Source of the DNA: Urechis unicinctus
Taxonomy: Eukaryota > Annelida > Polychaeta > Xenopneusta > Urechidae
DNA: 64,000 nt
Direction: 5' to 3'
Assembly (NCBI GenBank): GCA_034190875.2
Contig: CM067344.1
Span: forward strand, 69,482,527 to 69,546,526
Shown here in pieces: positions 1-10,200 of the stretch. The translations under genes were made by a program, and so were the position numbers. The notes beneath the pieces were generated by a model. That model searched no databases. It saw only the letters and a list, made by a program, of their open reading frames with translations, and had not been told where the DNA came from. Every line of letters starts with the position of its first letter. Position 1 is the stretch's first letter.

Positions 1-754
1 GTTTGGACATCAATAAGGTTGATCAGCTCGAGCAGACTTGCACGCTGTAGCAAGAGTTTATTGGGCCCTGTTCCTTTTCCACTGGTGCAGGTTTTGTGGC
101 ACCGAACATCAATTGAATGTGCATCACCTTGTGCAATGCATGTAATCAATCTTGTTTTCAGTGTGACATTATTTGATCTTTCAACACCTTCTTCCAAAGA
201 TTTCCCAGCGTTGACTGTCCTCACCTGATAGAACTGCTCATCATCACCTGATACAGCTGCTCATCATCACCTGATAGAACTGCTCATCATCATCTCTCTG
301 ACAGAAGCCACACCGTTCCTTATCCAGTGGACTTGTACGGGACCTCGTGAATGGTGTTGAAGTGCCAAATGTTAATGAGCCCGATTTGTCCATTTCAGTG
401 CTTCCTCTTTTCTGCTCACGTTTCTTGTCAGTTTGGCGGCTAGTGGCTAATACATGTGCATGACGTCCTTGTGAGTTGCATTTGCATAGCAACTATGATG
501 ATAGACTGCCTGATGTGTACAGAGTGTGTTCTTTGGACAGCTTTGCAGCCGTCGTTGGATATCAACATAGTTGCAATCATGCACACTGGCCCTCTCTTCT
601 ACTATATTCAGCACACGCTAGTAGGAGTCCATCTGGGGATGTTGTACCAACTCTTCCTTGTCAGAATCAGACTGGCAGAGCATATACTGATTCCAGTTGA
701 TCGACTTCTGACCTTGACAAATAGCCCCTTCAGCAGCTTGTAGTTTGTAACTCA
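1..754 (-). pseudogene. decayed Cys/His-rich zinc-binding protein of a multi-copy invertebrate family (partial)
   Basis: Read on the minus strand, this stretch keeps two Cys/His modules: a YHHSCYANATHKD segment near 490-440 and, further on, a CGFCQ knuckle near 310 followed by VRCHKTC near 100. I recognise this layout from large, poorly characterised protein families repeated many times in mollusc and cnidarian genomes; the function is not known to me. It is broken: an in-frame TAG near 618, another TAG near 448, a frame change near 430 and a 23-bp triplication that shifts the frame at 222-290. The 5' end at 754 looks like a splice acceptor (tttttttgcag). The copy runs off the left edge of the window. 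Family recognition is by pattern memory, not by search, so the name is uncertain, but the coding origin and decay are clear. Confidence 0.5.
222..290. repeat. three tandem copies of a 23-bp unit inside a former coding exon
   Basis: The unit cacctgatagaactgctcatcat occupies 222-244, 245-267 (one small variation) and 268-290. Read on the minus strand with only one copy, the flanking frame would be continuous across the site. Two additional 23-bp copies add 46 bp, which breaks the frame and gives a stop. This looks like replication slippage in a decaying gene. Confidence 0.8.
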
Positions 755-1283
755 TGTTTAGAGCCTGCAAAAAAGAAAAAAACACCACTATAATACAACC
801 ACCACCAACTTACCTGTAGGGTAAAAGTATGTGCAAGAGCTGCTGTAACAAATGTCTCAACACATCTGCAACTAGGAGCTGTGGATTCCATGGCCCTGAA
901 AATGATAGTTTAGCTGTAAAAATAAAAGCTCTAGGTTATTCAGAAACTGAGATATTGACGAAAACCTTTTTCAAGGCAGCCATTTTGTAAAATTCAAGAT
1001 GGCGGCCATAAAGGCAAATGGAAACATTGTTTGCTTATACAATAAGGTTTCCAAAAATTTCATGGACTCCATGGACTGAATATCTAGGGTAGGTTCGGTT
1101 CTACGAGATAGAGAGTTCCTCATTCATAACGAAATATTTGATATCAACGTGTTTCAGCGTAGAAGGCGCAGCGTGTTTTGGGTTGTTATTCTCCCGTTTG
1201 TTCTGATTTACAACAGATGGAGCTGTAGGCTTATATGTCTGTTGGGTTCAAATCACGTCAAATAAGAGGAGACATTTGAATTC
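755..1283. other. intergenic, no gene seen
   Basis: AT-rich sequence without a supported coding region. It contains a short segment with the 'aagatggcggcc' type motif near 1000 that looks like dispersed repeat DNA, but no ends or structure could be defined. Confidence 0.4.
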
Positions 1284-1289
1284 TTTATT
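1284..1289 (-). terminator. probable polyadenylation signal of the SLC6-like gene
   Basis: TTTATT on the plus strand is AATAAA on the minus strand, about 185 bp downstream of the stop codon of the transporter gene. Position and motif fit; there is no other evidence. Confidence 0.4.
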
Positions 1290-1473
1290 TCAATATCAAA
1301 ATCAGATCAAAATAAATAGTTATTTCCCATAACAAAAAGACCCACCATTCAAACTGTATGCAGATTATGGCAAAGCAGTAACAGTATGCTGCAGTTTGAA
1401 ACAACTGACGATCTCTTTTGAAAGTTTAACAGTACGAAGCAAATATGTACGATACTATGTAAACATTCTGTGA

Positions 1474-3783
1474 TTAGAGGTCTCCATTTAACCGCGGCTG
1501 TTCAATGGACTCGGGTAGTTCTTGCAAGTCCTTCCAGGGGGCTTTCGTGAACCACTGCGGCCTCGTCTTACACAATAGAGCGTTCACTCCGATTAGGATA
1601 GCCAGAGTGCCAATCCACTATGAACAGACAAAGCACAGAACACTGATAAGAAGATCCAGCTTTGTGTGTTCGTTGTATTGATCGGATGTTGACAAAAGTT
1701 TCGTGTACCTATTGATGCTATTACGTTGCCACAACATCAAGATTGTATTCGTATGGACAAATCATATATGTTTGATTATCTCACGACACTATATTGCAAG
1801 AAATGTTTTATTGTATTGTTTTCACCTGTATAAGTATGGAGATAAGTGATGTTGGACCGAATTGATACCACATCAACTCGCCCGGCCCGGGAGGCAATGT
1901 GATCTCACTCACGACCCACCAAAGCAGAATAATGACGGCCTCCAGTGGTAAGATGAACCTGGTGCGTGGTATAAACGTCGTTAAACTCGATATATCAACT
2001 TCAATTAGAATGAGACACATAACTATTGAATACTGGCTCACTTGATGAATATTTCCCACGCATACGGTACCGCCCAGTCCTTGCCTTCATTCAGACAGTT
2101 GATAATGTATTTCCTAAATGGGGTTGTACCATAGAATATAACCGCTCCCTGAAGTATCAGTCCATTCACCAAAAGAGCATAGGCCCACGTCGCATCCTGT
2201 AGGTGAAAAATGCATTTCTAAATAATTGAAAATGATTCTATATTCATGAAGGTATATTTGTAAAATTTTATTGATGACAGAAAACAATCATTTATAACAA
2301 TAATGACCTAGAAGGTGTATGATAAAACGGCCGTTACCTGGTTGGCGAGGTAATCAAGACTAAGAGCAGATCCCAAGCCGCAAATGAACAGAGCTAATGT
2401 GACGAGTGGAACGACAATGAAGCGATTTGCTGCAATCACAACATGAGGAAATTCAAGTAAATACAGTGTTCTAGCGTGCCACCAAGTATGTAATCTTATG
2501 ACGGGACTCTCTATTTGCATATCACGCTTGAAATCTCTAAACAAATTCCAACCTCCATAATCAACAAAGATACGGACAGGTGCCTCCAAAAATGCTACAT
2601 TTGAGCTGAGAGCTGCACAGAACAAGGTGAGAAAGAAGATAACAGCCCCGACCCTTCCGAAATCACCTGCCGCGCCAAACAGGACAGGTAAACTGGAAAC
2701 ATATACATTCCCGTACAGGTGAATTTTCTCTCCTAACATAGATATCTTACAATTTCGGCAAAGTATAACGAATATCCACTTTAAGTTCCTTACGAGGTAA
2801 GTTAAATACTACATACGCTTGTATCATGTAAATCCAGAAAGTTATAGGTACCCTACAAACGTAAGACCAGTACTTGCAGGGCCTGCCGAGCGTAAAATAG
2901 TCAGCACCTCTGCATTAGTCACATTTGGATTAGCTGTCGTCTCAGCTGCAAAAACTGTAGATACCACTATCATTCCACTGAAAAGACTGCCAAAAGAAGG
3001 GGAAACGCTTATTATACATAGTTTACCAAAACATAATTAACAAGTCATTATTTCATGGACTGATAATTTTTTCTGGTCATTCTTTTTGCTGATCTCAGCA
3101 AGATGGTGTATGTTAATTTCTTTAAAATGAGAGAATGCCATATACGTTACTGTTGTTTTATACCAGGTATCTAATAAAAAATCGAGTAAATATTCACGAG
3201 AGTGCAAGGATGCGTCTATGCGTCTATTCAACCATTGTTAAACTTACCTTACTATGTTGTTAACAATCGGAAAGAAACAGGCATATTTAACCACTGTGTT
3301 TTTGCTACTCATGTATGCGGCGTACGCAATATAAATGCCCGTTCCTGCACCCGTATCGAATGCATTCTGGCTCATTGCATCCAGCCAAACGTTCGGATTA
3401 CCTAGACTTCCTGCAATAAACCACATGGTTATCCAGATCAAAACAGTTTGGCAACAATGTTATTTCAGGCAATTCTGGAATTTTTGTTTTTATCAAACCA
3501 TAATATATCTGTTCGACAAATAATTCTGAAAGGTCGGAATGTCCAATTTGGTAAGTTAAAAGCAAATTAATTAATACTTACCCCAGTCTGGGGAGAACAT
3601 GAAAGCGAGGCCCGTGGCAGCATTAGGCCTGGTTAACGTCCAAATGAATAAGAACAAGAGGAATAGCACCAAGAGTGGCCCGAGGACGACGCTGGCCTTC
3701 TCAATGGAACTCACTCCTTTCAGCACAAGTGCTCCTGTTAGCAGGGCGCCAATAGCTTGTGTTAATAATGGCCAGGCGCTTTC
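1474..3783 (-). CDS. SLC6/SNF-family sodium-coupled transporter, C-terminal part (8 exons; 5' end not found)
   Basis: Exons in transcript order: 3783-3582, 3410-3248, 2986-2852, 2692-2553, 2429-2338, 2196-2042, 1985-1826, 1617-1474 (stop TAA). All joins keep phase and give about 396 residues. The helices follow the LeuT order: helix 5 region (GVSSIEKASVVLGPLLVL), helix 6 (QNAFDTGAGTGIYIAYAAY), helix 7, helix 8 (FCAALSSNVAFLEAPVRIFV), then helices 9-12 and a short charged tail. Proteins of this fold use a sodium gradient to import amino acids, transmitters or similar solutes across the plasma membrane. Sequence style is closer to prokaryotic-type SNF transporters than to classical animal transmitter carriers (inference). 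Exons for helices 1 to about 4, including the unwound helix 1 that binds substrate and sodium, were not found up to XRN1 exon 1 at 7249. One donor (2553/2552, GTTGGA) is non-consensus. It could be a truncated gene or have unseen upstream exons. Confidence 0.8.
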
Positions 3784-3993
3784 CTACACAACAGACGTAT
3801 GCATGCTGCAATAATGATCAGCCCTTACAAAAGTCTGATGGAAAAGATAAATATATGACAACTGAATACAGATTGGAAGTCATTTATCACGAATTTGGGT
3901 TTTGGGTAATCGCAGTTATTTGGAGAAGATAATCATTAGTGATCAATCAAATAGAGAATGATGCTTAATGATTCCACGTACATGCAAAGAGGG

Positions 3994-4520
3994 GTCAACC
4001 AATTGGAGACGGATGTATTATGTTTCCTTAGAGACAGAGATCAACCAATTAGGAAAAGGCGTGTTATGTTTCGTTACATATGTAAGCAGAGATCAACCAA
4101 TCAGAGAAAGGCGTGTTATGCTTCGTTGTATATGCAAGTAGAGATCAACCAATCAGAGAAAGGCGTGTTATGTTTCGTTGTATATGCAAGTGGAGATCAA
4201 CCAATCAGAGAAAGGCGTGTTATGTTTCGTTGTATAAGCAAGTACAGATCAACCAATCAGAGAAAGGCGTGTTATGTTTCATTGTATATGCAAGCAGAGA
4301 TCAACCAATCAGAGAAAGGCGTGTTATGTTTCGTTGCATATGCAAGCAGAGATCAACCAACCAGAGAAAGGCGTGTTATGTTTCGTTGCATATGCAAAAA
4401 GAGATCAACCAATCAGAGAAAGGCGTGTTATGTTTCGTTGCATATGCAAAAAGAGATCAACCAATCAGAGAAAGGCGTGTTATGTTTCGTAATAAATATG
4501 CATATAGTGGTCAACCAAAT
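3994..4520. repeat. minisatellite, 52-bp unit, about 10-11 copies
   Basis: The core gatcaaccaatcagagaaag recurs at 4039, 4091, 4143, 4195, 4247, 4299, 4351, 4403 and 4455, exactly 52 bp apart, with degenerate copies at about 3994 and 4509. It lies upstream of the first visible transporter exon. The unit contains CCAATCAG, a perfect CCAAT-box sequence. Open frames across the array exist only because of the repeat. Confidence 0.9.
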
Positions 4521-4596
4521 AGCCGAGGACGTGTCGTGTTTCTATATATGTGCATGCAGTGATTTATCCTGTGACAAAGGCTGTTATAAACAAATA

Positions 4597-4860
4597 ACGT
4601 TATGTTTCAAAAACTTACCACAGCGAATGATTCGAATATCTGTTGACTTTCGTTTATCCTGTGGAAGGCGAAATTGGGACATAGTTATACACCAGCCTAA
4701 ATGAACACGTTATGTTTACACAAAAAACTAGTACCACAGCGAATGATATTTTCGAAATATCTGTTGACGGTTGACTTCCGCGTAATTTGACTTTGTGGTA
4801 GTGGGAAGGCGACGATGATACATTGGAACCACATAGTAGATACACCAGCCTAGAATGACA
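4597..4860. repeat. imperfect tandem duplication of about 110-150 bp
   Basis: Segment 4597-4706 and segment 4707-4860 share blocks in the same order: acgttatgttt, ccacagcgaatgat, atatctgttgac, ggaaggcga and acaccagccta. The second copy is longer by internal insertions. It follows the 52-bp array and may be a relict of the same expansion. Confidence 0.6.
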
Positions 4861-4879
4861 GTGTAGTCGGGCACCTGGT

Positions 4880-6064
4880 TCACTGTCGTCACCCCACCCG
4901 ACCATACTTAAACGAAATTTTTCTTTTGTTTTAGTAGACAGGGCGAGAATTATCGCATATTTTATATCTCCTGAAAATTAATTACTTATTCATGAAGAAA
5001 ATTGGGACGTTGGACAAAATCAACGACAACGTTAGGTCAGTGAGACCACTTTTTGTGGCAAGAGGCATAACGCCGAACCAAACCAGACGCATATTTCTGT
5101 GCAGTCCTTAAAATTTGTGGTCTGCTGAGAATATGCGTTATATGAGTTGCTACAGAAAACATGTGGCTCTGTACAGAAATACGTACCAGGACTGACTAAA
5201 AATCTAGCGAAAGTTGACGGTTGTAACTGCACATCCAGGATCCGCAATGTAGAGTGCGTTATTTTTGTTTCCGAAGCCGGAGTCATTGAGCGATTGGACA
5301 ACCAAATATGATGTTGTGTTTAGCGACCCAGCCCGTATTCGACGATGAGAGACTATGGGATTTGGACCAGAGGAAGAGAACATCATTGCTTTCCATATCA
5401 ACTAACAAGATAAGCATACCGCACCAGTTAAGAAGAAGAGTAATCTGTGAGTCTTGATTCGGGCTGGATACATTATCCAATTCCGAAGTTCACTATTCGT
5501 CACCCAATCAAGGATACCCGACCATACATTTAGGCGATCAGACATATTTTGCTTAAATTTTTCTTTTGTTTTTCAGAACTCCTGATCAACCTCTAAGCTT
5601 ACTCGAACAGTCGTGTGAAATTATGTTACATGTGACAGAGCAACCACGTATTTAAACGGTGAAGAAATGATTCCAGTGATCAAAATCAACGACAACGTTA
5701 GAGTGAGACCACTTTTATGTTACATGTGGAGCTAAAGAAAGACGATTATCGCTGAAAGAAATGGTTATTATTCATGACGACCCCTATATATGATCTCCAT
5801 TTCCGATCGGACTGTTGTTGCATGAGTATCAACAAGAAGAAATATAATTGTCTCTTGGGCTGTCTGTTTAACAACTTTATGCTGGTAATTGTGTAGGCAG
5901 CACAATGACAAACTGCATAGTTCAAGATCCGAACCATGGTACCAGACGGCTTGTTTCTGTGCCAGGGGAGTACAAGAAATTGTATTAAAATTTGTGGTCA
6001 AAGGTGGCGGGGTGCGTGAGAATACCCCAACATGAAAATATGAGTTAAACTGACAGAAAACAAG
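4880..6064. repeat. old direct duplication (about 4880-5162 and 5489-6064)
   Basis: Both copies carry, in order, ttcact..cgtcaccc, acccgaccatac, tttttcttttgttt, aaaatcaacgacaacgtta, gtgagaccacttt, tttctgtgc and aaaatttgtggtc. The second copy is about twice as long because it holds extra sequence in the middle. It probably represents a dispersed repeat present twice; no terminal repeats were recognised. Confidence 0.55.
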
Positions 6065-7248
6065 ATGGAAAATTAGAAGACAAGCGGAGGGTGGGATTGA
6101 AATCGTGATAAGAAAGGCGGGTTAATCATCTTCCCCGTCATGTGACTGAGCAGAGCGGTAACCCATTGGCCCACTAGGGAAACGCGGGAATACTACAATC
6201 ATTATGATATTCTGCAATCGTTATGACTCCCAATGGTACAAGAAAACCACGTAAAAACGAGAAACAATCATGCAAGCGGTCAACAATAAATGAACAGCAT
6301 CATTAAAACTATTCAATTATAGGCATATTTAATTTGCATACATGTTTGTCAAGTTCTCGATGTGTACCAAGCTAAATCGAATTCCGATGGATACTCCTAG
6401 AGCAGTAAAACTGAAATTAACTATTGCGTAGCATTTGTAGAACTTCGCATACAAAATAGTAGAATTTCAGAGATAATGCATATGTAGCAAGCAAAAACGT
6501 GATCGGACTTGCTTGTGGATGTGATCCTCCATCTCGGTTATTCGTCGACATAATATCAAAAAGCTTATGATTATGCTGAGAGGGCTCACTCGCGCCTCCG
6601 CCCAAGAAAATATGTGAAGACGCCACCTGTGAGCAGCGTGGTGCTTTGTTATTGCATCCCTTAAAATCACATGGAATTTTCTGATCAATTTGGGGGCATG
6701 ATGGTGGTATTTATCAAGAACTAGAATTATAGCCACACCTTCTTGGTCGATGATGGAAGTCATTTAACATGAAACCCGTACACGACCTAGTATCAGGTAG
6801 AAAAACGATTGTCGAATCAGCTTTGAGTTTTTGTTTACGGACACACTAATTTGTTTCATTTGATTATGTCTGTATGTGTGTTCGTACATTAAATGTGCGA
6901 ATATACCTTACATGGGCATACAATTATACGCGTGTTATTTGTGTCGTACAAATATACCAAGTATTTGACAAGTTATTCGTTGACCAGCTGTTAAAGAGAA
7001 AGGGACGGTATAACGGAAAATGATACCGATTCCCTGCGTCCATACGCCCTGTGATTCACCCCTGCTTATGAGACCCCATGTCAACCACCCGCCGATATAT
7101 CAGGTTGATGCCGGTGTGTAAAGAACGTTATGATATATAGAAAAACGTTATAGAGGGCCCTCTGAAACTGTCGATTGGGCTTACCTCTTGCAAAACTTAT
7201 GTGTGTTATGCATTGCTTTATGACTTCGTGTGGAAGTAATATTTGAAA
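6065..7248. other. intergenic / XRN1 5' flank, no gene seen
   Basis: About 1.2 kb upstream of the XRN1 start codon. I looked here on the minus strand for the missing first exons of the transporter gene and found none. No clear TATA box or other promoter element could be assigned to XRN1, which in animals often has a TATA-less promoter. Confidence 0.4.
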
Positions 7249-10200
7249 ATGGGTGTACCTAAATTTTATAGATGGATAAGCGAAAGGTACCCTTGCTTAA
7301 GCGAGGTGTTGAAGGATTATCAGGTCAGTTCTCGATCGCATTTCGTTTTCCGCTTGTTGAACGTCTCGTATTTTCGCCCATGTGCAATATTTGATGTTGT
7401 TGTGTAACTCGACAACAGCGTTTCCTATCTGTTTCTCTAGCTAGTGGTCATGGCATGAAATTGATTATGACTTGTTCAAAAGGACGCTCGTTTGTTCTCA
7501 TCACTTTTCTCCTGAACCACACATAAAACTTGATATGTCAGTCGCTGTGTAAACCTGTAAACTGCCAACCCGGAATTAGATTATTAGGGTGAAGAAAATT
7601 TCCATTGGTCCATGGGACAAGTAGGCCAGTTATTCTTCTGGTCCTACATAAATTTAATTGGTGCTTTTTTCATGATTAAATCAGCTAGAGCTGTATGAAA
7701 GTGAATACCTGTCTTTATTACCATATTTACTGGTGTATGGCATAGTATAAGTATTACTACCAGGGCATGAAACTTAGAAAATTTGCCACCGGCCAACCTG
7801 GCTGGTAGTTCCAAAAATCCACCGGCCCAGAAAAAATTCCACCAGCCAACAAAATTCAACACAAGTTTATGTATATTTATGAATACTTTATTTTTTGTAC
7901 CCATAACCTACATAATATAACTCACAATATACCCGAAAAAAATTAAAATAAAATTACACCACATTCAATCACTTGATAAACACAGCATGAAAAACATGAC
8001 ACTCGGGTAAGAATATATAATACACACAACAATAACACCCTACTTAACAACAGTCTTTCTGGTATGTGGCCTCGAGCGCCCAGGACAAACCAATGTAAAT
8101 AAAGTCCTCTTCTGGTCCATCCTCCTCCTCACTTTCACATCAAATGTTTTCCTTGTAACTGGAGCGTCGATACCAGGTCCCAGTAATCTATAACAGTTCT
8201 ATAGCATGCTCAGGGTTGCAGTCAGTGGTAGGGGGTGACACAAGAAGCACAGTCATCAGGTCGTTGAGTCTGCGCCAAGACTGGACGTCCAGTCATTTTT
8301 TATGTTGAATCCTCTTTCACACAGCTGTAGAGGCAGGAAGGGTCAGAATGAGGTCCATGAGGGCTAAAACATCACAACAGTCTGTCCTATGTGCCCTGTT
8401 GATGCTTGCCCAGGACATCTAGCCAATTCCTGGACCTCTGCTGCTGTCTGTGAGAATTTGCACAAGACATATGAGCACACTATAGGCAATACTTATTTAC
8501 ATAACACAAATGATAAATAGGTTTATTCAGCATCAGCTCACCTGTGCTTTAAGCATTACCCACTGGTGTGGGATATATGCAGTGTCAACACCTGCACCAG
8601 AGAGTACAACACTGAAATGTTCAACGAGTTTGGCTGCTGCCTGATCACCAAAATCTGAAAGCATATTCAGACAGCTGCATATCTTTGGTTGCATATGTTC
8701 TGCAGCAATCGCAAAACATTACATCTTGCTTTACCTCTTTCTTCTCTGCAGTCTGTTTTCAGCCAGCTAGAATTCCATTTCCTGCCTCTTTTTTTCTCAT
8801 AATCTTTACTTTGAAGCCTTAGCTCTTCTGGTAGCTTGCGCTTACTCGACTGGGGAGGCTTGGCCCCTTCAACGAAATCCCACATTTGGTGATTTGGACG
8901 CTGACGATTTGACTTGGTCGACACGTAGAACAGAGCTTGATGATTTATCATGATCAAACGAAGCCATAGTTATCCACATAAGTTCGCCGAGACCCAAACG
9001 CAACGCGCAACGCGCGACGCTACGCAGCGACCGACGTTTCGCCCGTGTCATGACGTGGACACGTTGACAGCATCGTCGCATCGTGACGCGCTGACCAGTT
9101 GAAAGCGCGAGCTCCTGTCACAGCTTCTCAAAAGCCGAGCCTAACCTTGGAGTCATACCTCCGTGCACCTACTTACATTATTACCTGAAACAACAACAAT
9201 AAATTGGCACATCCCGGCCAACAGCGACACAATCAAAGATGAACAAGAACTCGAATACAATTCTAGCACAACAAATTCACGGCTGCTCGTGAGGGGTGTT
9301 TTTACGATTTCGGACATGGTAATGGAAGAATGATATTGTTTGAATAAAACAAACACAGTTATATTATATATAAAAGACCAGAAATCATATGAATGAGGAT
9401 GCGTCATGTTAGTATTACCGTCACATTGCTGCGTAAGTTATTATGTGAACAAGTCGTCAGCTAATTGAGCGACGGTATATTAGCGCCCAATTAACAATAC
9501 CAACGGGACATCCGATAAAGTCGTATAAGGTGTCCAAATCTGTATATTTAATACTACAATGAAGACCAGAGACCCTCTAAATAAATACTCGCAGCGTTTG
9601 GAGTAAACAATCACTGGTGATCTCAGTCGGGGTTCGGGGCTTAAAGGCGTGTTAAATTAAAGGTCGGGCGCTTCAGAACGTGCTGCGAGCGGGCGCATCA
9701 TAAAAACTTAATACAGGCAATTTGTTGACTCGCCACCCGGGCGACCAGTTTCGTAATTTCTACCCGCCCGAGCCGATTTTGACTCGCCATTGGCGGGCGG
9801 GCGGGCGTTAGTTTCGAGCTCTGACTACTATTAGCCGCGCACAACGGTAATATAAATATATACCGTCGTGCTGAGATATATGTGGGTCGTGTGGCAATTT
9901 TTTTTATTTCGTGTTCATATAGCTTCTCATCAATGTTGTGTACTTATGTACCTATATATGTCGAGAATTGAGATGAAAAACGTTTAACCGCACAATTTTG
10001 ATTATCCACTGTCTCGTGATTATTTAGCAATTGTCACATGAACTTTGAGAATCACAACTTTAAAATTATTTTGGAAATATGACGTCATATTACGCAGTTT
10101 CAATTTCACTCGCCATGTGGCAGCAGGTCACTAGCCCAGCTGTGAAACTAACAAGCCCAGATAAAATATTCAGTAGCCCAAATTTTACTTTTAATGTATC

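Noticed and set aside
3958-4704. 248-codon frame rich in CRISPR-like regular repeats
   Set aside because: The 52-bp units are contiguous, without unique spacers, in a eukaryotic context; a minisatellite and not a CRISPR array or gene.
7644-7904. 86-codon minus-strand frame with [20 protein letters not shown]
   Set aside because: It spans the left end of the hAT element and outside DNA; the regular look comes from the decayed terminal region.
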